64,000 nt of DNA from Amoebophrya sp. A120 (Eukaryota; Sar; Dinophyceae; Syndiniales; Amoebophryaceae). The translations under genes were made by a program, and so were the position numbers. Below are positions 1 to 10,451 of this stretch, in pieces. The notes under the pieces were generated by a model that was given only the letters and a program-made list of their open reading frames with translations, did no database searches and was not told the origin of the DNA. The stretch spans positions 4,428,258 through 4,492,257 of the forward strand of contig CAJINV010000007.1 in NCBI GenBank assembly GCA_905178155.1, read 5' to 3'. Position 1 is the stretch's first letter. The number at the start of each line of letters is the position of its first letter.

Positions 1-588
1 AAACATGGGCCAATTCACCGACGCGGCGGTGAAGGCGTAGGCAAGGATCCCGAGAAACGCGAATTCCATAATCGCCTGCCGTCGGCCCCGCAAGTCGGAC
101 CACCACGGGCTAAGGGTGCAGACCACGACCATCCCGATCGTGAGCATCAACGCCGCGCCGAGTATCGTGAGGAGCTTTTTCTTCCCAAGCAATTCCCCGT
201 CGTCGTCGCACTGCACGATGACATTCCCATTGGCGTCGGTTCCGCAGGTTTCAAAGGCCAAGTGTATTATCTCCATGGCAGTTTGGGCCCCGGAAATGAG
301 TAGACCCATGGTCAAACTGCTCATGACGGCGGTGAATACGATCAGCCCCATCATCTTTTTTGACGCGTAGTCGCCGATATTCTCCGACCCGAGAATCGAC
401 TGGGTTTTCAGCAAAGTCGGCTTTTTAGACGACAAAAGCCCGGAGGTTTCGTCCGCATTGTACAAGTAGTCTGCAGCTGACGTGGCAGAGAAAGGCTCGT
501 CATTGCCCTGTTTCAGCTTCCGCGACTGTGTTCGTTGTACCACAGGTTTGCTCGCGCCTGCACTTGGTTTTGGTAGTACGCGCGACAT
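1..588 (-). CDS. MFS sugar transporter, N-terminal part (cut by window edge)
   Basis: This is the N-terminal 196 residues of a major facilitator superfamily sugar (GLUT/SLC2-type) transporter; the rest lies beyond the window. The ATG at 588 opens a cytosolic tail of about 80 residues. It is followed by TM1, an extracytosolic loop with two Cys and an acidic run, TM2, and the loop-2/3 motif SDLRGRRQ, the family's conserved G-R-R signature. From the shared SILGSENIGDYASKKMM segment onward it aligns almost residue for residue with the intact transporter at 2971-5224, so the two are tandem duplicates. The cytosolic tails before that segment differ. The start is the first ATG in frame and sits next to a short tandem repeat in the presumed leader. 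Substrate is not predictable; hexose is the usual cargo of the family. Confidence 0.85.
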   Translation of the reverse strand, partial: MSRVLPKPSAGASKPVVQRTQSRKLKQGNDEPFSATSAADYLYNADETSGLLSSKKPTLLKTQSILGSENIGDYASKKMMGLIVFTAVMSSLTMGLLISGAQTAMEIIHLAFETCGTDANGNVIVQCDDDGELLGKKKLLTILGAALMLTIGMVVVCTLSPWWSDLRGRRQAIMEFAFLGILAYAFTAASVNWPMF

Positions 589-600
589 CTTTTGTGCCTA

Positions 601-633
601 CAGATGATATCAGATGATATCAGAAGATATCAG
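601..633. repeat. Short tandem repeat upstream of the first transporter
   Basis: Three near-identical 11-bp units (CAGATGATAT-C type, the third with one change) end to end. They lie 12 bp upstream of the start codon of the minus-strand transporter, so probably in its 5' leader or promoter. No function is evident. Confidence 0.6.
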
Positions 634-2970
634 AACACTTGTTTTGCAGTAGTTGTTAGAATCGAGAGTAGAGTGAGGTAAAGGTTGGAAAAAGTTGTAA
701 AAGATAACTTGTTATACTTCACGAGGCGATGCATAACGCAACAATGTAGTTGTGTTTCTTTTGCGGAAAGGAACTTAAACGCTTACTCGAAAAATAGCAA
801 TTTCATTCTAAATTGTGATTTTCTACTCCGTGGATAGTATGTTTCCGTTTCGGTTGATTGAGTTTTTCAGCGCCGTTCGTCTTCCGACTGCACTGCAAGG
901 AGAACTTCAAGTTGAGTGGTTAAACGTGAGAAGTCCTCCCTACAATATCGGAATCCGTGCAGCAAGGTGCTTGCCCTGACAGCAATTTATGCGCTCCACC
1001 CCTCTCTACACAGAGAGATTCAAAACTTTTAAAGTCAAAAAGGGGAGGAGTGCCAGAATTATGCGTAATCGTAATTTAGAGCAAAACAGAAGAAACGTTT
1101 GTGAAGTAGATGGGCGCTTTGACTTTTGACCGTGGTTTTACTTCGAAGCTACTCTAGTTTTCCTTCCACAAAATGTTAACTACATTGCTGGTCTGCGAAA
1201 CAAATGACAAGAAAAATCTATTGTCGCGAAGAACGGTTGGAAGTAGTTCTACTTTTTGCTAAGTAGCATTTGCTTTTGTTAGTGTTGAGCTTGACCAGAT
1301 TAACGAGAGCCGAATTTCAAAAAAAATATCGACCCGGATCGGATGAAAACCGACAGCCTCGGTGATCTTTATTCGATTTGCGTAGCCGCGGCGAGACAAC
1401 CGAGGTGGAAATATCAACAGTAGAGCGCTTTGATTTATTACTAGTTCGCAGCGGTCTTCTAAAATTTTGGATCTTCGATGGATCCAGCCAAATTTCCGCA
1501 AGCTCTTGCAGCCAGCTCTGAGTCTGAACTTTAGTCGACGACAGCAGCATGCAATCGCGTTCATACGACCGACTCGTGCTTCGTCCTCAGATTGCTGAGA
1601 CCGAAAATTATGCGTACAAATTAGAGATAGAGCCTCAGCCTATAAATCTAACCGATATCTTCGATCACCGAGATAATCAGAAGAATGCTCCTGCTCATCT
1701 TCATTTCCAATAGGACCAAGGCATAGGCAACATTTGCTCAGGTACATTCAGTTACAGTTTCCAAGGAAAGAGCATTTGCTCACTGAGAGCCGGTGTGTCT
1801 TTATTAAATCATTTTGCGGCTTTGTGTATTTTTCAGTACTCACCGCGTAGTACATTTTCTCCAGCCCGTTTTTGATTCAGATTCGTTTATCTTGGCTTGT
1901 GTCTGCCAGCAGCCTCAGACATACACCACAGTGGAGAAACTTCATGCCCATTCAATTGCAAGAGAACACACTGTTCGAATGGTACCGTCCAAAATGGTGC
2001 GTGCACCCATGTGACGAGCTCCTGCGTCTTTCTGAATGGGCACTCAATAAACGTGACAATGATTGCTGTGCGTGTGTGTGTAGTAGTTCTTCGCCGAAGT
2101 AGAAGCAAGAGTAGTTGTTCCAATGCCTCCATCGAGCACCGAGAGCAGAAGTAGAGCCAGCAAGTGCATGGAGTACATATCATTTTGCCGGTCACCAGCT
2201 ACAACTACGAGAGTGAATGATGCTAAGACCGGTTCACTCAAATCGCAAATTTTCCCTCGGCTCATAGGAAGCCAACCCTGGTCCAACTCGCAGCTTTCGC
2301 GACAAGGCAATTTATGACTTCAACCACGAAAGGAGGAGCGACCGTAAGAGTCAATGCGTTCTCTGTCGTAGAATCACAGTCGCTAGGAGTCGTAATCTTT
2401 ACTCATTTTAAGGTGTTGCTGATGGGGTCGGAGGACCAATCGATCCGAGGAGAATTTTGCCGCTGGGTGGAATAAGGACGCGCTTTTAACGTCCATGATT
2501 TTCTTTTGGTTCTTCTTCTTGCGTGAATTACAATTACTCACTTCAGACTTTCTCTATAATAAACTCTCTTCTGCTAAAACCTAAAAAAACGTAGTAGCAC
2601 ACATGCGAGTATGTGATATTACATACGACTAATTGACCACGAAGAAGCGCACACAAGGGTGATACACTGCGCCTGTAGTAGTTCTACCAGAATTTTTTCC
2701 GGCCGCCTGTTCTTCTAGACGGGAGGCCATGCCAGACGAATCGCAGTCACCACCAACGCGGAGTTCGGTAGAGAAACTGTGCGACAACTTCAATGCTCAA
2801 TATCACGTACTACATTTTGCGTACTTACGCTTACCGCAGCGTCTTCCGCAGCAGAAGCGAATGCCTGAAATAACCTGGGGGCAAAACATCAAATTCAAAA
2901 TGCAACACTTACTATATGACATAAGAGTCTTAAGTGATCCTTCAAAAAAAAAAAAATGCGTCCTCCTTTT
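634..2970. other. Intergenic stretch, no gene recognised
   Basis: Between the two transporter genes. Short ORFs occur on both strands, but none has family resemblance, a start context or a coding-like composition, and several overlap each other in different frames. It should contain the promoter of the downstream gene and the 3' end of the transporter gene at 2971-5224, but no polyadenylation or promoter motif could be identified with confidence. A run of A residues lies at about 2945-2956, just past the downstream gene's stop. Confidence 0.5.
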
Positions 2971-5224
2971 TCAAATCCGTCCTGCCCGGTCCCGACCCGC
3001 GTGTACGCCACTTCTTCTCACTGCGGAATCGGTGCTCCGTCGCAAGTAGTTCTGGGCGGCGGAGGAGACTAGCCTATCGTCGTCCTTCTCGTCGTCTGAC
3101 TCCACCCCGGCGTAGACCGGCGAGTTCTCCACGTCCGTGCCCTTCGTCTCCACGACGAAGAAGACCACGAAGAGTAGCGCGAGGATACACAACACGCAAA
3201 ACATCCCGTACAGCACCGTCGTGTGGTCCGCAAACATGCCCATGACGAACAGGATCGGGATCTGCACCACGTTGTTGCAAAGCACCGCGGCCATGCAGCA
3301 AGAAGCGGCGATGACGGTCGGGTAGATGTCCCCCAGGTACACCCACATCACGCCCCCGTACCCGAAGGCGAAGCCGGTCACGTAGAGGAAGACCATCATC
3401 ATGACCAGAATGTCGTCCCAGGTCGACGTGAGGGTCCCTCTCCCGAAGAACAGGTCATTCTTCTCCGCGGGGGTTAGCGTGTCCGCCTCTTTGTGCGCGG
3501 ACGTGTACAGCGTAATCACGAAGTTTGTTGTCATCGCGATAGACATGACCACGCCGGAAATGAGCAACAGCGTCCGCCGTCCCAGCCGGTCGATCAACAC
3601 CGCCATCGGGATGGTCGCCAGCAACATCCACGCCATCATCCCCGTCGTGTAGTACACCGCTTTGCCGCCGGAGATTCTGCTGAAAATATCGTTGACGTTG
3701 GTCATGATCAGGTTAATCCCGGTCAGTTGCTGCATAATCGACAAACCGCAACCTAAGAGAACCCCCCGGCGGTACTTTTTGGAGGACAGTGCCCAGCAGA
3801 CGCCCTTGTGCTCGCCGGTCCGCGCTTGGGTCCTGTTTGATGAAGAGAGTCGAGGATTGAGTAATGGTGCGCATTCATGTTCTATCGTTCGTATCTTTCA
3901 TCAACTACATCATGTGGCAGCAAATCTTCACTATTCCTATTGCTTTCTTTCAGTAAATTATTGGTTTGTGCCTGCTGCTGGTACTAAAGAACCAAAGATG
4001 ACAGCAGCACCACTACCATGTGTGCACCATACAAAGCATGAGCCGCAAACGCGATGAATCATAGCGCAGGCACCCACTGCCAGCTCGACGGCATTACATG
4101 GAGCGCGAAGGGGAAGGCGCAGCAGCAACCCGCACTTTTGCTGCAACTGCAAGTTTCAGTATATCATCAAGCTACTTCTAGTTCTACGTCGATAAAATAA
4201 ATTTAAATTACCTTTCAATGATCTCGTTGACATCCCCGCCGTCCAACTTCGGGTACAGCTGCTTGTACACCCCGGCCGCTTCTCTGACTTTCCCCTTGGT
4301 GATCAGCCATTTGGGCGACTCGATGCCAGGCAACACCACCAGGCACAGCAGGATCTGGACCACCAGCGGAATCACCGGGAAGGCCAGCATCAGTCTCCAC
4401 CAGATTTTCACCTGGAAATGCCACGCGTCCTCCCCTCCCGGGAAGGTGATCGGGGAAATCGCGGTCACGTGTGGCACGGCTTTCGCGAAGTTCAGCTGTG
4501 TGGTCATCGCCATGCCCAGCAATGGGGCAATGATCTGCCCGATGACCGTCATGAGCTGGAACCACGCGCCATACCGTCCCCGAACCACGGGGGGAATCAC
4601 TTCGGCAATGTAGGTCGGCACGATCCCGGCCGCGCCGGTGGTGGCGAACCCGCAGAGAAACCGCCCCGCGAGAAACATCGGCCAGTTGACAGAGAGTGCG
4701 GTGAAAATGTACGCGACGACCCCGAGAAACGCGAACTCCATAATTGCTTGGCGCCGCCCGCGCAAATCGGACCAAAACGGGCTGAAAGTGCAGACGACCG
4801 CCATCCCGATTGTATGTATCAACGAGGCCCCGAGAATCGTGTACATCTTTTTCTTCCCCAGCAGTTCATTGTCGTCGTCGCATTGCACGATCCGACTTCC
4901 ACTCGCGTCCCTTCCGCACGTTTCGAAGGCCAGGTGAATGAACTCGATCGCGGTTTGAGCCCCGGAAATGAGCAAACCCATGTTAAAACTGCTCAACACT
5001 GCGGTAAACACAATCAATACCATCATCTTTTTCGAAGCATAGTCACCGATGTTCTCGGACCCCAGAATCGACTCCGGTTGCTTCGGCGTCTCCAAAAGCG
5101 CAGCTTTTTCCTTTTCGTCATCTGCTGCATAACGATAGGAATCCGAGGCTGAGGCTGCAGAGGAAGGCTCGTAGTTGCCCAGTTTCGGAATCTTTGCGGT
5201 CTCGTTTTGTGGCGGCCGCGTCAT
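2971..5224 (-). CDS. MFS sugar transporter (two exons)
   Basis: Complete GLUT/SLC2-like transporter of about 624 residues, a 12-TM plasma-membrane or organelle carrier. Exon 1 is 4212-5224 and exon 2 is 2971-3832. The intron 3833-4211 (379 bp) is GT-AG, and joining the exons restores the loop between TM6 and TM7 (ERTQARTGEHKGVCWAL). Signature motifs in order: SDLRGRRQ after TM2, PTYIAEVIPPVVRGR after TM4, GIESPKWL after TM6 (the PESPR-like motif), QQLTGIN in TM7 and DRLGRR after TM8. The N-terminal tail of about 85 residues is cytosolic and Ser/Ala/Glu-rich; the C-tail is acidic, then basic. A paralogue lies immediately upstream in transcription order (1-588). The last roughly 30 residues lack family support and could be read-through if another intron exists. 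Confidence 0.88.
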
Positions 5225-6985
5225 TTTTTCTCGGTTCGAAAAAATTATCGTTGGCGTTGAAAATGTACAACTGAAGACAAGGCTTTAAAGATAAAGGATT
5301 TTAGAAAGAGGTTTGGCGAATGAAAACTTGATGTGCTACTTCACTTCTAGTAACAGGAATGCTGTATGTAGTAGATGTGCTAGAATTCTTCTATCTTAGA
5401 AGTGATGCGAATCTTCAATCAGTGTGCTTGTTGGTTGTCGAAGGAAAACGCTGCTGCTCTGTTCCGTAGGGAAATACACGAAAGAGATTGTAGTTTTCTG
5501 GAAGACGATGACGATGGTGCCACAAACTGTGAGTATGATCGGTATAATCTATTTGCGACATCACACATGGCGAGGGGGAGACGGACCGAATCGAACCGAA
5601 AGGATTGATCTTCACGATCCAGGATCTTTTTTTTTCTGATCTTCAACGTTCAAAATTTCGATTGGCAACCAACAACATGGAGCGGGCGGTTTATTTTTTG
5701 ACACGGAAGATGAACTACTTCGAGTTCGACCGATGGCAATGGGATCCAAAATCAGCTGGATCAATTAATTTCATTCGATCGTCGTCACAGGTAGTTAAGA
5801 CGTATCCCACACGGAGTTTCCGTCTTAGTAGTACTATGGCTCATATCAATTGGAAACAGGTCTCTGCTAGAAAAGGTGCTTGTTACCGAACTTTCGAACT
5901 TCAACTGCGTGCGGCGCGCTCCGGGGTTGATGTTGATCTGTCACCTTATGATCATAACCTTTTTCTTGACATGCAGAACAAACAGACAACTCACAACAAG
6001 ACCAAGTTGTTCAAGGGCGCCAACTGCTGATGTTAGGGCTGGATCTCGTCCTTGCAAGAAGTAGCAACTCGCTCAATTTTTCTGGATAATGTACATTCTT
6101 GACGATACAATCCTGATTCTGTAGTCCTCATGGCAACATTCTTTGGTTTGTGTCTTGGTCCTCTACTACTTTTCTATCTTCTTGTCAAGCGCAACGAGCG
6201 GGGTTTGGTAGGTGAGAGCTCCCACAGACCATACGTCTGCCCCATTGGAGCCACAGCTTTCGCTTATCGCAGTAGGTCGCGTTGTAGGAATAGTTGGAAA
6301 ATGCAGACGCCAGCTCATGGTGCGACTTCGTAACCACGAGAGCGAGTAGACTACAATCTTTTTCTTGTGGCGTCGAACTCTCCTGTGAAAGTGAAATACA
6401 AATTTACATAGGACCCGGGCTGCTTGAAGCGACGTCAAGAGCGACGAAATCCTTCTCCTTGTCGCCTCGACGTCGATATTGATCCTTTATGTTCTCGAAA
6501 TGCAATAGGAGTGCAATAATGAAAAGCGATAGAACAAGTTAGCAATAATGTTTCCAACGAAAAAGCGTACGCAGATATCGCTAATATGTCAGGTCGTGTC
6601 ATTAGTAAGCATTCAAACTGTACCTAGATAGATACCGGAGCTGTTTGTTCTAGCGCGGTTGTAAATTTAAATTTTGCGATTAGTTGTATGATCTAGGGTA
6701 AGAAATAGGAATCATTTTTTGATGCGATCAGGTTTTTTTGCGGTAAACAAAAACGCGACGAAGAAGTTAAATTTGGTGGACTCTTCAGGCTTCTTCCGAA
6801 GTAGCCGCTCCAGCTCCCGCTCCGAAAATGGACGCCAGCAGTCCTCCTTTGCTCCCAGCCACGTCAGCATTGCTCGCTTTGCTCCCTGAGATAAAGTTTT
6901 GTGATGAAGTAGATTTATTTCGGGATAAGTGCGATCCCATTTTTTTGTACAGTGACAGCTTCGACCAAAAGAAAATTTATCTTCA
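5225..6985. other. Intergenic stretch, no gene recognised
   Basis: 1.8 kb with only short overlapping ORFs on both strands (the longest, about 141 codons at 5605-6030, has no recognisable features). No inverted repeat pair, RNA gene or splice-site pattern could be supported. Confidence 0.5.
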
Positions 6986-9550
6986 TCAATAGTTGTAGCT
7001 GCAGTGCTGCAAGTCCTCAACATTCTCTCCATGACTACCTGGCCCCCTGGACGACTCCGCAACTGCAGCTGGTTCTGCCGAAAAACTGACCTCGTCCTCC
7101 TCCACTACATCCAAACTCCCCTCCGCATCGTCGTCGTCTGGTGACAGTTGGTCGTGACTGTTTGTCAGGTTCCCGATGTCGCTCCAATCCACGGTGGAAA
7201 CCCGGTTCGGCGCAGCAGTTGTAGGCTTATGATTTGTTCTTGTTGTAGCGGGTCCTCTAGTTATACAACTAGTTCTTGCGACGTCGTGGAGATGAAGACT
7301 CTGGCTCAACATCTGGTCGTGCGGTGAGGAAACTGAATTCTCCTTCTCCGGATGCTGGTGGTGTTGCTGACCGGGACTGTTCATGGCGAGGAATTCGTCC
7401 CCGATGAAGACATTTGGCTCTTGATCCCTTTGATCTTCATCGTCGTCAACCACAGAACTAAACGTCACCGAAGGCAGTTCTTCGTTGCACGTTTGGAACG
7501 ACTCGCTTGTGCAGTTCGAATTGTCGCGCTGGTGGTTTTCCAGCAGAACTTTCTGTGCTGCGTGTGCAGCTCCAGAACCAGAACTTCTACTATGATGGTC
7601 GGAGCCACTGGACGCAACGGTGGGTCCCGTAAGATGAACTACCACTCCTGCCGGTTGTTGTTGTACCAACGCCGGAGAGAGCTCCGAGTTTACGACCAGA
7701 GTCACGTCCGGCGCCGTCCACACGTCGTTTTCGTACTCCCTCGATTCCCGGAGGGGCTTCACTTCGGTCGGTATTAACGCACCAGCTGCGGTAGAAGTCG
7801 CACTACTGCTTTTCGGAGAGTTCAACATGGAGGGCGCAGCGGAGGAGGATGTTGTGGTTGCGCCAACATTCATCCCCGTCATGATCCCACTACTGTGCAC
7901 CGTACTATTTGTGGTGCTTTTCGTGGTGGAATCGTTCTTGTCGTCGATAAACAAACTTCCAGGTCGCATCTGGTCCAACTTGACGAGCAGCTTGCTGTTG
8001 CTTTCCTGCTCTGACGAGAACGTTGAAACTGCAACTGTTTCCTCAACGAACTCTAAGGGCGGGGCTGAACTAAAAGACGAGCTACTCGCTGACGTTGTAG
8101 TTACCACCGTTGTCGAGGTCTGCAAATCCTCCTGGATCACATCCGTGATCAAATTCTGATTGGTCGTAGATTCCCTCGCGTTGTTAACATTGTTCAGGGA
8201 AATCTTCAACGACCGCGGCAAAAACGCCCGGTCCTTCATCGACTCGTCCTGAATTGCGTTCAAACTCGCGTTCAACGCCGCGAGATTCTCCAGGTTCAAT
8301 TCGTGGCAATTCTTGTCATTGTCCGAAAGAATAGTTTGTTTGAGCTTGTTCTTCTTCCTTTTGAGGGACGTCGAAGATGAAGAGGCTGCGGTTATTTGCT
8401 CCACACAGCAAGCCTGCTCTGTGCCTGTGTCGCAGTTCCCCTCGTTGTTCAAAACGCCGTCCTTTATCGCGTTGTCGTCCTCCTCTTCGTCCACCTCTGA
8501 CGGTGATTTAGAGCCGTAGAGCGACCCGAGCAGGGAATTTGGGGTTTCGCAGTTGTACAAGGAGCCAAGCGAGCTGTTCGAAGCGGCAGAACTGGTCCGG
8601 CCGGATCTGCACCCCGGTTCCCCGCAGGGCTCGTCCTCGTAACTGTCGGAGTTGTTGCAACCATCCGAAACGGAGTTGATGTCATCGACGACGTGCATGG
8701 AGACTTCGGTACACTGAGAGGAGTTGTCGTCATCCTCATCCTCCTCCTCTTCGAAAGCCGATCGGTCTGGTAACGGCGGACTGCCCGCGCGCTTGGCATT
8801 CTGGATCGCGGCGGCAAGACCGCCTTTCGTGTTGGTTCCGATTTTATTTTTCGCGGAGCTCGTCTGGAGGATGGATTTCGGCTGGTTTGGATTTACGTGT
8901 AATAGTGCTGGCGGTTGTAGCACTTGTTGTGCACTTTTATTCTTCTCTTTTTTCTTTTTCGCACTTGCTCGTGGTGGCGTGCCCGGGCGGAAATTTGTAT
9001 GGATATTTTCGTCATTTTCATCCTCCTCTTCTTCCTGCTCGTCCTCGTCGTGGTCAAACCAGTTGCCGATGGGGTCCTCGGATTCCCGCATCGCCCGGGT
9101 TCTCGGCGTATCGGCAATGTCGAAAAACTTTACCTCTGCGTGCTCCTGCTCCGGCGGGAAGTTCAGCATTGGTAGGCATTTCGGGGGAAATTGCTGTTGA
9201 TGTTGTTGCTGTGCTGTTCTGTTCATTCCTGGTCGCGTGGACATCACCATCGCTGGTGCGCCTTGTCGATTCGCGTTGGTGTTCCGGAGGGTCGCAATGT
9301 CCTTCCGGTCTTCGTCGGGAATGACTGACAGCAGCATCCGCTTCGCTTTCGCGATCTCCTCCTCTGCCTGCTCCATTGCCTGGAGTTTCTCTGCCAGCTT
9401 CTCATGGTCCAGCCGCTTCGTGGGGTCCTCCCCGTCTTCCACCTTCGGCGTCCGGGCCTGCCGCGGGGGCGCGGGTGATTTACCGCGGGTGAACCGGACC
9501 TTCTTGCGCTGCTCCCGGAGGCTTCGTGGGGGAGCACCGGCTTTCTTCAT
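6986..9550 (-). CDS. Acidic Ser-rich protein with N-terminal RVxF-like motif, function unknown
   Basis: Single-exon ORF of 854 residues starting at the ATG at 9550. The family is not recognised. Near the N-terminus, KKVRF (residues 16-20) fits the [RK]-V-x-F docking motif for protein phosphatase 1, followed by a short predicted helix or coiled coil (about residues 45-80, ending in KAKRMLLSVIPDEDRKDI). The rest is low complexity: acidic blocks (DEDEQEEEEDENDEN at about 170; EEEEDEDDD at about 270), poly-Ser/Thr runs and dispersed charged segments. There is no signal peptide or membrane segment, so it is probably a soluble nuclear or cytosolic protein. It may be a PP1 regulatory subunit, but the motif is short and common by chance. 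The composition matches the low-complexity tails of neighbouring genes. Confidence 0.7.
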   Translation of the reverse strand: MKKAGAPPRSLREQRKKVRFTRGKSPAPPRQARTPKVEDGEDPTKRLDHEKLAEKLQAMEQAEEEIAKAKRMLLSVIPDEDRKDIATLRNTNANRQGAPAMVMSTRPGMNRTAQQQHQQQFPPKCLPMLNFPPEQEHAEVKFFDIADTPRTRAMRESEDPIGNWFDHDEDEQEEEEDENDENIHTNFRPGTPPRASAKKKKEKNKSAQQVLQPPALLHVNPNQPKSILQTSSAKNKIGTNTKGGLAAAIQNAKRAGSPPLPDRSAFEEEEDEDDDNSSQCTEVSMHVVDDINSVSDGCNNSDSYEDEPCGEPGCRSGRTSSAASNSSLGSLYNCETPNSLLGSLYGSKSPSEVDEEEDDNAIKDGVLNNEGNCDTGTEQACCVEQITAASSSSTSLKRKKNKLKQTILSDNDKNCHELNLENLAALNASLNAIQDESMKDRAFLPRSLKISLNNVNNARESTTNQNLITDVIQEDLQTSTTVVTTTSASSSSFSSAPPLEFVEETVAVSTFSSEQESNSKLLVKLDQMRPGSLFIDDKNDSTTKSTTNSTVHSSGIMTGMNVGATTTSSSAAPSMLNSPKSSSATSTAAGALIPTEVKPLRESREYENDVWTAPDVTLVVNSELSPALVQQQPAGVVVHLTGPTVASSGSDHHSRSSGSGAAHAAQKVLLENHQRDNSNCTSESFQTCNEELPSVTFSSVVDDDEDQRDQEPNVFIGDEFLAMNSPGQQHHQHPEKENSVSSPHDQMLSQSLHLHDVARTSCITRGPATTRTNHKPTTAAPNRVSTVDWSDIGNLTNSHDQLSPDDDDAEGSLDVVEEDEVSFSAEPAAVAESSRGPGSHGENVEDLQHCSYNY

Positions 9551-10451
9551 TTTTTGCTGTTGATGATGATGATGAAAAAGCGGACTTTATTCTGTGTTAC
9601 CTTCGAAATTCTTCAAGAAAAAACTGTACAGACTGTATTCTCTGAATTCGCTATAAGTTGTGTCCTAGCTTGTTCCGTTTCTTGCAAGTGATGTGTCGAA
9701 AAAAGCCTGCCGCGACTGCGGTATCACAATAGAATTGGGAAATGGCAACCGATGAAAATGGAACGGATGAAGAAAGAAAATCCGGTCATTTTTAGTTTTA
9801 GTTTTACAACCCTCTCTCAAACGTGATACATAGGTGGCGCGCCGAACCAAAAATAGGTACGTGATCCGACATGACTTCTGTAGAGCCAGCATCAAACCCT
9901 AATTGCAAGAGAATCTTGCTTTTGACAGACGGAAAAAAGGTTGACGTCTCACGGTTACAATTTTTCGCTCGAAGAAAGCAACAGCAACGTGTAAACTAGG
10001 CACCCCACGTCCCATGACTGATGATCCCAACGATGAACAAGTTTACGGATTCATTGATGTTTGACTGTACGTTCTAAAATACGCAGCACGCGACACGACT
10101 CTACGATGATTCACATTCATGGTATTTCGAATAAGTGGGAAAATCTGCTCCGTATGGCGTATGGCTGGGTGATTTAGGACAACCACAACTCGCTTTATTC
10201 AAAATTTTATATATACACGTCTCCGCAGCAACGATGCTAGTGCCGACGTGTTGTATGTGGTGACAGTATGTGCCAGTCTTCTGTTTCGTGTTGCCGTGAT
10301 CAACATCAACCATGTCAATGCTGATTTAGGTTTCCAAAATATCACTTTTCGTCCTCGACGCTTGGGTGTCATATCGGCGGCACTCACCAGTCGGACTCGT
10401 GGAGCAATTCCACCCCGATAAGCGCTTGCACGGTCCGTCATTCATCACTAC
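9551..10451. other. Intergenic stretch, no gene recognised
   Basis: 900 bp between two minus-strand genes. Only short overlapping ORFs; a small GAT/ATC-rich run sits just upstream of the 6986-9550 gene (about 9559-9575). Nothing else can be supported. Confidence 0.5.

Noticed and set aside
1259-2310. Cluster of short ORFs on both strands between transporter genes
   Set aside because: They overlap in several frames with no homology, signal peptide or splice pattern.
4418-5152. Plus-strand ORF of 244 codons opposite the sugar transporter
   Set aside because: Exact shadow of a well-supported transporter exon; His/Arg/Gln-rich composition with no motif.
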